Assembly (NCBI GenBank): GCA_947371275.1
Contig: CANBOV010000001.1
Location: forward strand, 1 to 64,000
DNA: 64,000 bases
Source of the DNA: Flavobacteriaceae bacterium
Lineage (GTDB): Bacteria; Bacteroidota; Bacteroidia; Flavobacteriales; Flavobacteriaceae
Direction: 5' to 3'
Of this stretch, positions 8,831 through 18,125 are shown piece by piece. The position numbers and the translations under genes are program-made. The notes beneath the pieces are model-generated. The model ran no database searches and was not told the origin of the DNA. It worked only from the letters and a program-made list of their open reading frames with translations. The number at the start of each line of letters is the position of its first letter. Positions within the stretch are counted from its first letter, which is position 1.

Positions 8831-10741
8831 TTATGCTTTTGAAATGACTATTTTCGAATTATCGTTTTTTGCAATTAACTCTCTAAATTTTCTGAATTCT
8901 TCATATTTTGATTTGTCATAAAAGCCTTTTTTAATAACTAACTTACGCTTACACAAAATCTTAGTTGGACTTAAAACCGTAAATTCAATTTTATAGCTGC
9001 CATATTCGGTATTTTGTTCTAACCCTACTGGTTTTGCCTCAATTAAATATCCAGCGGGTAGATTTATTTCAATTTCATCTTCATTTGTATAGCCTCTTTC
9101 AATTTGAAAAGGAAATTGACGCGAACGGTATTTTTTGGGAACGTATGAATTTTGGTCAAAAGCATTTAGGGCAAACATAAATTTGTTATCTCCTAATTTT
9201 TGCGCATACGCCTCAGCTTCCATCTCTAAATCCTCGGTAAACTGAATGGTTTCTTTATTGTTATTAAAACTTAGCGATTTGATATCTAAATTATTGATAT
9301 TGCTAAATTCTTCTTTTAATTGCTTGATTTGTTTTTCTCTGCTCAACCGCTCTTTTTGAAATTCACTATCATATTCTAATCCATAGGAATTAATTTTTAT
9401 TTTCCCCAAGAAATCTCCACTTTCAGTAATTTGATAAGAACCCTTATACACTTTTAAATTATCAGATTCAGTAAAAGTCTTTGTCTTAACAATTTCTCCT
9501 CCTTCAGGCTTTACTAGTAAAACATTTCTATCATCCGTGAAATCGCCCTGAAATCCAAATGGTTGAATTTGACTTGTACATTCTAACCAAATTAACTCCT
9601 TATCATTTGGCAACGTTAAAATTACATGATCCCCTTGTATAGAGGCAATATCTTGTTGAATGTCTCTTGTGGCGCTTCCTGACCAAACAACTGTATAATA
9701 CGATTGAACTCCAACTGCTTTTAATAAAGAACGAGTGTAATTTGTCAACGCTTTGCAATCCCCGTATCCTAATTTATCGACGTCTTTGGCTAACATAGGT
9801 TTCCAACCGCCAATCCCTACTTGGATACTCACATATCTAGTTTTTTCTTGTACATAATTATAGATAATTTTTGCAATTTTCAACGGACTTTTTTCATCAC
9901 CTATCAATTGCTTAATTTTGTTTATCGTTTCTTGAGGTAGTTCTTCTGTATCTGCTAATAATGAGCTATAGTACCATTTCCCAAACTCTGACCAGTTTGT
10001 CGCTGACCCTTCTACATTTTCTAATGCAAAATTTTCTAATGCAAAATACACGATGGGAAACACCTCAGTAAAAATAGGACTTAGGTCCTCCCGCTTTTTT
10101 GCTATTAAATTATTTACAACATAACTAACTTCTGAACTTGTTTCATTTTTTTTAACGGGAAATGATTTTGAAAAATTAACTTCTTTAGTTCTAAGTTTTA
10201 ATTCAGGTTTATAACTTATTGTGAAGGAAGCATTTTCAACACTTATAAAATAACCCTCCATGGGCCTCCATGAAGGAATAAAGGCCGTATTTGAAGTTTC
10301 TATCTCCGTTTTAACACTCATTGTAAATGGATAAAAGACTGGGGTGTAGTCTAAATAAAGCATTCTACTTTCAGAATATAGTGTGCTTCCACTTATTGCC
10401 GACTGATCACTAAAATCTCTTTTTTTAAAAGTTTTTATTTCTTTTCCTGATGCATCGTATACAGTTGCTTCAAGTTTATTAATCTTGGTATTTTTATCAT
10501 AGTGCTTCACTAAGTCTAAATCTTCCAATCCTAATTCGTTTAAAATCGTAACCACTCTTACGGTGTTTAAAGTCATTGACTTTTGGGAATCAATAGTTAT
10601 ATCAGATTTAAATAATCGAATGATTGTATTTGAATTTTGCTTTAAACTATCCGGAATATTAGCAACAGCTAAATTGGGGTTTTGTCCAAAAAGAGTAATA
10701 GAATACAGGACAAAAAATAAAGGCAATAGGTTTAGTTTCAT
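8831..10741 (-). CDS. DUF3857 and transglutaminase domain secreted protein (tandem paralogue of the previous gene)
   Basis: DKLGYGDCKALTNYTRSLLKAVGVQSYYTVVWSG transglutaminase-like Cys region; same layout as its neighbour. Confidence 0.75.
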   Translation of the reverse strand: MKLNLLPLFFVLYSITLFGQNPNLAVANIPDSLKQNSNTIIRLFKSDITIDSQKSMTLNTVRVVTILNELGLEDLDLVKHYDKNTKINKLEATVYDASGKEIKTFKKRDFSDQSAISGSTLYSESRMLYLDYTPVFYPFTMSVKTEIETSNTAFIPSWRPMEGYFISVENASFTISYKPELKLRTKEVNFSKSFPVKKNETSSEVSYVVNNLIAKKREDLSPIFTEVFPIVYFALENFALENVEGSATNWSEFGKWYYSSLLADTEELPQETINKIKQLIGDEKSPLKIAKIIYNYVQEKTRYVSIQVGIGGWKPMLAKDVDKLGYGDCKALTNYTRSLLKAVGVQSYYTVVWSGSATRDIQQDIASIQGDHVILTLPNDKELIWLECTSQIQPFGFQGDFTDDRNVLLVKPEGGEIVKTKTFTESDNLKVYKGSYQITESGDFLGKIKINSYGLEYDSEFQKERLSREKQIKQLKEEFSNINNLDIKSLSFNNNKETIQFTEDLEMEAEAYAQKLGDNKFMFALNAFDQNSYVPKKYRSRQFPFQIERGYTNEDEIEINLPAGYLIEAKPVGLEQNTEYGSYKIEFTVLSPTKILCKRKLVIKKGFYDKSKYEEFRKFRELIAKNDNSKIVISKA

Positions 10742-10790
10742 AATTACTAAATTTTACCAAATATATAAAATTAAGTAATAATTAATAATA

Positions 10791-11243
10791 CTATTCTTTA
10801 TTTTTTGTATCCATTAAGATAGTTACAGGACCGTCATTAATTAGAGCCACTTTCATATCGGCACCAAACTGTCCTGTTTGTACTTTCTTACCCAATTCAT
10901 ATTCCATTTGGCTTATAAATGCCTTATAGATCGGAATAGCATGTTCGGGTTTTGCGGCTTTGATGTAGGATGGACGGTTGCCTTTTTTTGTAGCAGCGTG
11001 CAATGTAAATTGACTTACGATTATCATTTCTCCCGCTACTTCTTTTATGGACAAATTCATCACTTCATTGTCGTCTCCAAATATTCTAAGGTTGGCTATT
11101 TTGGCCGAAAGCCAATTGATATCATCCATTGTATCGGCTTCTTCAATACCTACTAGGACTAATAAGCCTTTTTCAATATTGGCTACAATTTTAGCATCAA
11201 TAATTACAGAAGTAGAAGATACTCGTTGAATAACCGCTTTCAT
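10791..11243 (-). CDS. dtd: D-aminoacyl-tRNA deacylase
   Basis: MKAVIQRVSSTSVIID, VVSQFTL..ATKKGNRPSY, KVQTGQFGADMKVALINDGPVTI. Confidence 0.95.
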   Translation of the reverse strand: MKAVIQRVSSTSVIIDAKIVANIEKGLLVLVGIEEADTMDDINWLSAKIANLRIFGDDNEVMNLSIKEVAGEMIIVSQFTLHAATKKGNRPSYIKAAKPEHAIPIYKAFISQMEYELGKKVQTGQFGADMKVALINDGPVTILMDTKNKE

Positions 11244-11309
11244 AATTTAAGTCTTAAAATTAAAAGTACAATATCGAAAGCCATTTAATTTATGACTATT
11301 GACATAAAA

Positions 11310-12287
11310 CTACTTTCTAGTTTGATCACTAGCAATGCGATCATCGTTGTAAATATCAGCACGGTAATGTTCGTCATCACCTTCCAGTATTTTGAGGTAA
11401 CTGTTGTAACGTGACCACGCAATTTTATCTTGCTCTAAGGCCGATTTTACGGCACAATTAGGTTCGTCTTTGTGTAGGCAATTATTAAACTTGCATTCGT
11501 CTTTTAATTTGAAAAATTCAGGGAAATAATCACTTACCTCTGAGGGTTCCATATCAACAATTCCAAAACCTTTTATTCCTGGAGTATCAATTATTTTGGC
11601 ATCAAATGTCAAGTCATACATTTCGGCAAATGTAGTAGTATGTTGCCCTTGTTTACTTTGTTCTGAAATGGTTTTGGTTTTTAAATTTAGGTTAGGCTCA
11701 AGTGCATTAACCAAAGTAGATTTCCCTACTCCAGAATGTCCAGAGAACATACTTACTTTACCTTCCATACAACTTTTTAATTGGTCAATGCCTTTGTGCT
11801 CTTTGGCTGAAACCCGCAAACATTTGTACCCTATTTCACTGTAGATGTACTGTAAATATAGTTGTTCGTCTATCATTGCTTCGTCAAAGGTATCGATCTT
11901 ATTAAAGACCAATACAGCCTCAATTCCATAGGCCTCTGCTGTTACCAAAAAACGATCGATAAAACTTGTGGTTGTTGGTGGGTTATTGATAGTGATTAAG
12001 AGAAATACCACATCAATATTTGAAGCAATGATATGCGTTTGCTTTGAGAGGTTGACCGACTTTCTAACTATATAATTCTTGCGGTCGTGAATATGGTGTA
12101 TTTGACCTATGACCTCATCTGTGGTGTTATCTAATTCAAAATCTACTACATCACCCACAGCAATGGGATTGGTACTTTTGATGCCTTTCATACGAAACTT
12201 CCCTTTGATACGGCATTCAAAAATCTTATGATCTTCGGTTTTGACCGTATAGGAACTTCCTGTAGATTTATAAACTAATCCTGTCAT
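11310..12287 (-). CDS. rsgA: Small ribosomal subunit biogenesis GTPase
   Basis: Circularly permuted GTPase motifs NKID, GHSGVGKSTL, DTPGIKGFG and a C-terminal zinc region (CKFNNCLHKDEPNCAVK). Confidence 0.95.
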   Translation of the reverse strand: MTGLVYKSTGSSYTVKTEDHKIFECRIKGKFRMKGIKSTNPIAVGDVVDFELDNTTDEVIGQIHHIHDRKNYIVRKSVNLSKQTHIIASNIDVVFLLITINNPPTTTSFIDRFLVTAEAYGIEAVLVFNKIDTFDEAMIDEQLYLQYIYSEIGYKCLRVSAKEHKGIDQLKSCMEGKVSMFSGHSGVGKSTLVNALEPNLNLKTKTISEQSKQGQHTTTFAEMYDLTFDAKIIDTPGIKGFGIVDMEPSEVSDYFPEFFKLKDECKFNNCLHKDEPNCAVKSALEQDKIAWSRYNSYLKILEGDDEHYRADIYNDDRIASDQTRK

Positions 12288-12326
12288 GGTGCAAAGATAC
12301 TATTTTAGATTTTAGGTTTATAGGAA

Positions 12327-12358
12327 TAAAAAAAGTTGCCATTACTGGCAACTTTTTT
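12327..12358 (-). terminator. Rho-independent terminator
   Basis: AAAAAGTTGCC-ATTACT-GGCAACTTTTT. Confidence 0.8.
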
Positions 12359-12379
12359 ATTCCTAACGGTACTTATTTA

Positions 12380-12904
12380 TTAGTACTTGTAACCTACTCC
12401 AGTTTTAATGGCTTGAGATCCTCCAATTGCATTAGAATTAGCACCTACTGTGGTTTTGTCAGCAGTCAATAAAACAAAAGGACAACCTTGTTTAGCAGCA
12501 TCCATTTTTAATTTCTTTTGCGCTTTTTTATCCCCTGTATTCCCTGTTTGAAAGTTAATTAATCCTGTTTTACCACGAACTTCACCTACTTTTTTCAAAC
12601 CAGCAATATATCCTTTGTCTTCAAGAATAACTACTTTTTCCCAATCATCTTCTCCGTTGATTACGATTTTTTCAGTAATATCTTCTTGTCTTTTTGTTTT
12701 TCCGTAGATGATTTTCTCAACTGCATATTTACCAATGGTATTTTCTGCATCTTCACCATCATATTTAAATGTAATGGTATATTCATCAAGACGGATAACT
12801 TTACCTTCTACTGTTTCACCACTGTGTTTGTAGATTTTGTCTATTTGAGCATTTGCAACGGTTACTCCTGCTAAAAGAGTAAACAATAAAATAATTTTTT
12901 TCAT
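12380..12904 (-). CDS. Small secreted protein of unknown function
   Basis: Start at MKKIILLFTLLAGVTVANAQ (signal peptide) rather than the upstream ATG. Confidence 0.7.
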   Translation of the reverse strand: MKKIILLFTLLAGVTVANAQIDKIYKHSGETVEGKVIRLDEYTITFKYDGEDAENTIGKYAVEKIIYGKTKRQEDITEKIVINGEDDWEKVVILEDKGYIAGLKKVGEVRGKTGLINFQTGNTGDKKAQKKLKMDAAKQGCPFVLLTADKTTVGANSNAIGGSQAIKTGVGYKY

Positions 12905-13001
12905 TTTTTTTAAATTTTTTAAGCTATTAATTGATTTGTTATTTCGTTGCACAATGATACAAAAAATATTTAAAAGATTTTACTACGTCATTCGCCGTAT
13001 T

Positions 13002-14084
13002 CTATCCATTAATGATTTTTTCTTGATGGCTGATACTTTCTTGGTGAATTGCTTTAAATATTTTTAAAATAAACTCTTCACTCAACCCCTTTTCTTCTCC
13101 ATCTAAAATCATTTTACCTAAGATTTCGTTCCACCTTTTATTTTGTAAAACCGCTACGTTTTTTGCTTTTTTTAAAGCCCCTATTTGTTCTGCGACTTTC
13201 ATTCGATTTCCTAAAATCTCCAACAATTTGCCATCTGCAATATCAATACTTGCGCGAAGTTTTATCATTTCGGTATTGTAATCGTCCTCTTCGGTAGACA
13301 TTTTTTTAACCTTTAAGTCTGAAAATAACTTTTTTAATACCGTTGGAGTAATTTGTTGAGCAGCGTCACTCCATGCGTTTTCAGGATCATTATGAGTTTC
13401 AATAATCAATCCATCATAATTCAAATCTAATGCTTGTTGAGACACTTCTTGAATCATGTCTCTTCTTCCTGTGATGTGGGAAGGATCGCATATTAAAGGC
13501 AAATCAGGGAAACGACTTTGCAACTCAATGGCTAATTGCCACTCCGGAATATTTCTGTATTTAGTTTTTTCATAGGTAGAAAATCCTCTGTGAATAACCC
13601 CTAGTTTTTTTATTCCGGCGTTATATAAGCGTTCTACACCTCCTATCCAAAGAGCCAAATCAGGATTGACAGGATTTTTAACTAATACAATTTTATCAGT
13701 GCCTTTTAACGCATCGGCTATTTCTTGAACGGCAAAAGGGTTTACAGTTGTTCTCGCTCCAATCCACAAGACATCAATATCATGTTCTAAAGCCAATTTA
13801 ACATGTGTGGCATTTGCGACTTCTGTTGCCATTAACAATCCTGTTTCAGCTTTGGCTTTTTGCAGCCATTTTAAACCAATGGCTCCCACTCCTTCAAATC
13901 CACCAGGACGTGTTCTTGGCTTCCATATCCCTGCTCTGTATATACTTACATCAGATTTTTTTAATTCATGTGCTATTTTCAAAACTTGCTCTTCGGTTTC
14001 AGCACTGCAGGGACCTGCAATTACCAATGGATGGGTCAACTTAAAATCATCCAACCATTTTCTGTTTTCTAAAGTAATATTCAT
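13002..14084 (-). CDS. Bifunctional 3-deoxy-7-phosphoheptulonate synthase / chorismate mutase type II
   Basis: VIAGPCSAETEEQVL, GIWKPRTRPGGFEGVG, CDPSHITGRRD; C-terminal chorismate mutase helix LRASIDIADGKLLEILGNRMKVAEQIG. Confidence 0.92.
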   Translation of the reverse strand: MNITLENRKWLDDFKLTHPLVIAGPCSAETEEQVLKIAHELKKSDVSIYRAGIWKPRTRPGGFEGVGAIGLKWLQKAKAETGLLMATEVANATHVKLALEHDIDVLWIGARTTVNPFAVQEIADALKGTDKIVLVKNPVNPDLALWIGGVERLYNAGIKKLGVIHRGFSTYEKTKYRNIPEWQLAIELQSRFPDLPLICDPSHITGRRDMIQEVSQQALDLNYDGLIIETHNDPENAWSDAAQQITPTVLKKLFSDLKVKKMSTEEDDYNTEMIKLRASIDIADGKLLEILGNRMKVAEQIGALKKAKNVAVLQNKRWNEILGKMILDGEEKGLSEEFILKIFKAIHQESISHQEKIING

Positions 14085-14087
14085 AGC

Positions 14088-14939
14088 TTATGTTTTTCTG
14101 TTTAATATTTCTTTTATTCTATTGGTATTTTGCATTTCATTGAAGACTTCTTCGTAGTTTTCTTCTTCTAATAACTTTTTAAAATGTGTCAAATTGACAA
14201 TATATTCATCTAAACTATTAATAACATGTTTTTTATTTTGTTTAAAAATGGGAGTCCACATTGCAGGAGAACTTTTTGCTAAGCGTACGGTGCTTTCAAA
14301 TCCACTTCCGGCCATGTCAAAAATATCGCGTTCATCTTTTTCTATTTCAACTACTGTTTTCCCTAACATAAACGAGCTGATGTGGGACAGATGTGATACA
14401 TAAGCAATATGTTTGTCATGGGCTTTTGGGTCCATATACCGGATCCGCATTCCTAATTTTTTAAACAATTCCATACCTATTTCTTGCAAAGCAAAAGTTG
14501 TTTTTTCTACTTCGCATATTATATTTGTCTTCCCTTTGAACAATCCTTTAATTGCTGCTGATGGACCAGAAAACTCTGTTCCCGCTATTGGATGTGTTGC
14601 CAAAAAATTTCTTCTATACGGATGTTTTTCTACTGCTTCGCATATAGGTAATTTGGTTGACCCCACATCAATCACTAAGGTGTGCTCTCCAACCTTATCT
14701 AAAATATTTGGCAAAATTACTAAACTTACATCAACGGGTACTGCCACAATGACTAAATCAGCCTCAGAAATAATGTCAAAAGTGGCTTTTTTATCTATTA
14801 TTCCAAGCTCAATAGCTGTATCTAAATGAGTGTCATTAGCATCTATACCAATGACTAAACTACTTTCATAATGGGTTTTAATATCTAAAGCCATTGAGCC
14901 CCCTATCAATCCTATTCCTATTACATATACTTTTTTCAT
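14088..14939 (-). CDS. tyrA: Prephenate dehydrogenase
   Basis: VYVIGIGLIGGSMALDIK Rossmann motif; THPIAGTEFSGPSAA; SHLSHISSFML. Confidence 0.9.
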   Translation of the reverse strand: MKKVYVIGIGLIGGSMALDIKTHYESSLVIGIDANDTHLDTAIELGIIDKKATFDIISEADLVIVAVPVDVSLVILPNILDKVGEHTLVIDVGSTKLPICEAVEKHPYRRNFLATHPIAGTEFSGPSAAIKGLFKGKTNIICEVEKTTFALQEIGMELFKKLGMRIRYMDPKAHDKHIAYVSHLSHISSFMLGKTVVEIEKDERDIFDMAGSGFESTVRLAKSSPAMWTPIFKQNKKHVINSLDEYIVNLTHFKKLLEEENYEEVFNEMQNTNRIKEILNRKT

Positions 14940-14948
14940 CTTACTCCT

Positions 14949-16094
14949 TTAAAATCTTGAAATAGCCTCAATTATTTTTTCTTCTGTAACACATAATGAG
15001 AACCGAATATATCCTTCGCCATTACTACCAAATATAGTGCCTGGTGTGATGAATATATTTTTCTCGAACAATACTTTATTTATGAACGCCTCTGATGACG
15101 TATACTCGTTTGGGAGTTTGGCCCAAACAAACAAGCCAACACTATTATTATCAAAACTACAATTCAACTTCTCTGCTAGATTAAAAATCAATTTTCTTCT
15201 TTTTGCATAAATTTCATTCTGCTGTTCAAACCAATCTTTGCCTAGTTTTAATGCTTCTACAGCCCCCTTTTGAATTCCATATAACATACCACTGTCCATA
15301 TTACTTTTCACTTTTAAAACAGCTTCAATAAATTGAGATTTTCCCAACACCATTCCTACTCGCCAACCAGCCATATTAAATGTTTTGGAAAGAGAATTCA
15401 ATTCTAACGCCACTTCTTTAGCACCATTTACTTGTAGTATTGAAATGGGATGATTATTCAAAATAAAACTATACGGATTGTCATTAACAATTAAAATATT
15501 ATGCTTTTTACCGAAAGCTATTAACTTTTCAAACATTTGAATTGTTCCATTAACACCTGTTGGCATATGTGGGTAAGAAACCCACATCAACTTAACTTTG
15601 GTTAAATCATTTTGTTCCAATTGCTCAAAATTTGGCTTCCAATCATTTTGTTCATTTAAATCATAAAATACCGACTTGGCCTGAACTAATTCGGTTACAG
15701 CGGCATAAGTAGGATAACCCGGATTGGGAATCAAAACCTCATCACCTTCATTCAAAAATGCCAAGGAAATGTGCATAATACCTTCTTTTGACCCCATTAA
15801 TGGTAAAATTTCACAATTTGCATCTAGAATAACTCCAAAATGTTTTAGGTAAAAATTAGCCATTTCATTTCGCAACTCAGGCAATCCTTGATAGCTTTGA
15901 TATTCATGGGCTTTTGCTTCATGCATTGCTTCATTCATTACCTCTACAACGCTACTATGCGGTGTTAAATCGGGGCTTCCTATACCCATATTTATGACAG
16001 GTTTTCCTTCAGCGAGCATTTGACGTACTTCACGTAGCTTCCTAGAAAAGTAGTATTCCTGAACACTGTTTAATCTATTGGCAGTATTAATCAT
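14949..16094 (-). CDS. PLP-dependent aminotransferase class I/II (probably aromatic/prephenate branch by context)
   Basis: GIGSPDLTPHSSV, SLSKTFNMAGWRVG PLP-lysine motif; 4-nt overlap with pheA. Confidence 0.85.
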   Translation of the reverse strand: MINTANRLNSVQEYYFSRKLREVRQMLAEGKPVINMGIGSPDLTPHSSVVEVMNEAMHEAKAHEYQSYQGLPELRNEMANFYLKHFGVILDANCEILPLMGSKEGIMHISLAFLNEGDEVLIPNPGYPTYAAVTELVQAKSVFYDLNEQNDWKPNFEQLEQNDLTKVKLMWVSYPHMPTGVNGTIQMFEKLIAFGKKHNILIVNDNPYSFILNNHPISILQVNGAKEVALELNSLSKTFNMAGWRVGMVLGKSQFIEAVLKVKSNMDSGMLYGIQKGAVEALKLGKDWFEQQNEIYAKRRKLIFNLAEKLNCSFDNNSVGLFVWAKLPNEYTSSEAFINKVLFEKNIFITPGTIFGSNGEGYIRFSLCVTEEKIIEAISRF

Positions 16095-16918
16095 ATTTTT
16101 CTATTTTTATATTCCCCCAACACTTTGAATTGATTGGTCATTATTTTTAATATCTCAGTCGCTTTTTCATAACACTTGTACTTTTCAAACACCACATCCA
16201 CAAAAAATGAATATTGAAACGGCGTATCGATAATTGGCATTGACTGTATTTTGGTTAAATTCAATTTACAATTTGTCATTACATTTAGCACGGTAGCTAA
16301 ACTACCGGGCGTATCATCTAACTCAAATTTTATGGAGGCTTTATTAACCTCCTCCTCAGACAATTCATTTTTCATTTTACTGATGATAAAAAATCGAGTC
16401 ATATTATTATTAACCGTTTGAATTTCGGGAGCAATTATATCCAAATCATATAGTTTAGCGGCTACTCTACTTCCTATTGCTGCTATTCCCTTGATTTGTT
16501 TTTCATGAATTCTACGAGCTGTTTCTGCAGTATCATTATCTTCAACCAATTTAATTTGTGGATGTTTTTTAAAAAAATCCATACACTGCAACAAAGCCAT
16601 AGGATGGGAATGGACCTCAACTATATCTTCAATCTTTTGTCCAGTCAACGCCATTAAATTCTGTATTATATCCAAATAGTATTCCCCAATAATGTGCAAC
16701 TCGTTCTTATCAATCAAAGCATAATTAGGAATTATCGAACCTGCAATAGAATTCTCAATCGCCATCACTGCTAATTGTGACTGACTACTGAGCAAACTAT
16801 CAATCAAAGCTTCAAACGATAAACATTCATCTACAATAACGTTTTCCTTAAAATACTCCAGTGCCACTTGATGGTGGAACGAACCTTTAATTCCTTGTAT
16901 ACCAATTTTTTGCTTCAT
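16091..16918 (-). CDS. pheA: Prephenate dehydratase with C-terminal ACT domain
   Basis: MKQKIGIQGIKGSFHHQVALEYF; NNNMTRFFII; ACT-like DDTPGSLATVLNVM. The track's start at 16957 (MNPNESWDFFLII) is the read-through of the terminator hairpin, so start set at 16918. Confidence 0.9.
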   Translation of the reverse strand: MKQKIGIQGIKGSFHHQVALEYFKENVIVDECLSFEALIDSLLSSQSQLAVMAIENSIAGSIIPNYALIDKNELHIIGEYYLDIIQNLMALTGQKIEDIVEVHSHPMALLQCMDFFKKHPQIKLVEDNDTAETARRIHEKQIKGIAAIGSRVAAKLYDLDIIAPEIQTVNNNMTRFFIISKMKNELSEEEVNKASIKFELDDTPGSLATVLNVMTNCKLNLTKIQSMPIIDTPFQYSFFVDVVFEKYKCYEKATEILKIMTNQFKVLGEYKNRKI

Positions 16919-16925
16919 AATAATC

Positions 16926-16954
16926 AAAAAAAAATCCCAACTCTCGTTGGGATT
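16926..16954 (-). terminator. Intrinsic terminator directly before pheA (attenuator terminator)
   Basis: Minus-strand RNA AATCCCAAC-GAGA-GTTGGGATTTTTTTTT; perfect 9-bp stem + U tract; ends 8 nt before the pheA ATG. Confidence 0.9.
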
Positions 16955-16976
16955 CATATATCGTATGTTTTCTTTT

Positions 16977-17066
16977 TTACTTTTTCACATAACACAATAC
17001 TAATCCCTTTCTCTGCATAAAGAAGAAATAAAAGAAATAATTGTAATAAGTGTTAAATAGTCTCAT
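16977..17066 (-). CDS. Phe/Tyr leader peptide of the pheA operon: MRLFNTYYNYFFYFFFMQRKGLVLCYVKK*
   Basis: Codons ATG AGA CTA TTT AAC ACT TAT TAC AAT TAT TTC TTT TAT TTC TTC TTT ATG CAG AGA AAG GGA TTA GTA TTG TGT TAT GTG AAA AAG TAA; 9 of residues 7-16 are Phe or Tyr; followed by terminator then pheA. Confidence 0.88.
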   Translation of the reverse strand: MRLFNTYYNYFFYFFFMQRKGLVLCYVKK

Positions 17067-17222
17067 TGATTTTTTTGTGTTTGGCTAATATAAAAAATAA
17101 AACTTTTGGTTTGACATAAAAATAAATAAATAATTACGCTAACGTTTTCGTAAAACAGCATAAAAACGGTATTTTTTCTTTATCGATTCATTAATTATTA
17201 CATTTGTGACAAATTATCTCCC

Positions 17223-18125
17223 ATGTCAATAAAAGTTCAAAATATTTCCAAAAGTTATGGCACTCAAAAAGCATTAGACAATATTTCTTTTTCCATTAAA
17301 AAAGGAGAAATAGTCGGTTTCCTGGGCCCAAATGGTGCAGGGAAATCAACTTTAATGAAAATATTAACAACTTTCATTACTGCGGATGAGGGAGCTGCTA
17401 CGGTAAATGAAAATGACGTAATTGAATCCCAATTAAAAGTTCAGCAATCCGTTGGCTATTTACCAGAACATAATCCGCTTTACTTGGATTTATACGTTCG
17501 CGAATATTTAGCATTTAATGCTGATGTTTATAAAGTAGCTAAATCTCGTATCGAAGAAGTAATACAACTCACAGGACTAACCCCTGAAAGTCATAAAAAG
17601 ATAGGACAATTATCTAAAGGATATCGACAACGTGTAGGACTTGCTACAGCATTACTTCACAACCCAGATGTATTAATTTTAGATGAACCTACAACAGGAC
17701 TTGACCCAAACCAATTGGTCGAAATTCGGAATGTAATCAAGAATGTAGGCAAAGACAAAACAGTATTTCTTTCCACACACATAATGCAGGAAGTAGAGGC
17801 TATTTGTGACCGAGTGATCATCATTGATAATGGCAAAATAGTAACAGATAAAAAACTAAACAAATTAGTTTCGGAAGAAAGAGAACAAATCATCGAAGTA
17901 GAATTTGACAAAGCTATAAATGAATCTTTACTTCTCAATTTACCTTTCATAAAAACTTATAACAATACTAATGATAATCTTTGGACTTTAATATTTTCTA
18001 CTGATGAAGATATGCGCCCATTTGTATTTGATTTCGCTCATGAAAATGGTTTGAAAACGCTTCAAATAAGTTTAAAAAATAAAAACTTAGAACAAATATT
18101 CCGTGAAAAGACCACAAAAAAATAA
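17223..18125 (+). CDS. gldA: Gliding-motility-type ABC transporter ATP-binding protein GldA
   Basis: Walker A GPNGAGKST, signature LSKGYRQRVGLA, Walker B VLILDEPTTGLDP; overall GldA-like length and sequence. Confidence 0.8.
   Translation: MSIKVQNISKSYGTQKALDNISFSIKKGEIVGFLGPNGAGKSTLMKILTTFITADEGAATVNENDVIESQLKVQQSVGYLPEHNPLYLDLYVREYLAFNADVYKVAKSRIEEVIQLTGLTPESHKKIGQLSKGYRQRVGLATALLHNPDVLILDEPTTGLDPNQLVEIRNVIKNVGKDKTVFLSTHIMQEVEAICDRVIIIDNGKIVTDKKLNKLVSEEREQIIEVEFDKAINESLLLNLPFIKTYNNTNDNLWTLIFSTDEDMRPFVFDFAHENGLKTLQISLKNKNLEQIFREKTTKK

Noticed and set aside
13807-14157. 116-aa plus-strand ORF opposite the DAHP synthase gene
   Set aside because: Antisense shadow of a well-conserved coding region; no recognisable domain.
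14413-14829. 138-aa plus-strand ORF opposite tyrA
   Set aside because: Antisense shadow of a conserved gene.
16919-16957. ORF-track N-terminal extension of PheA (MNPNESWDFFLII)
   Set aside because: It is the translation of the terminator hairpin and U tract; pheA most likely starts at MKQKIGIQGIKG (16918).
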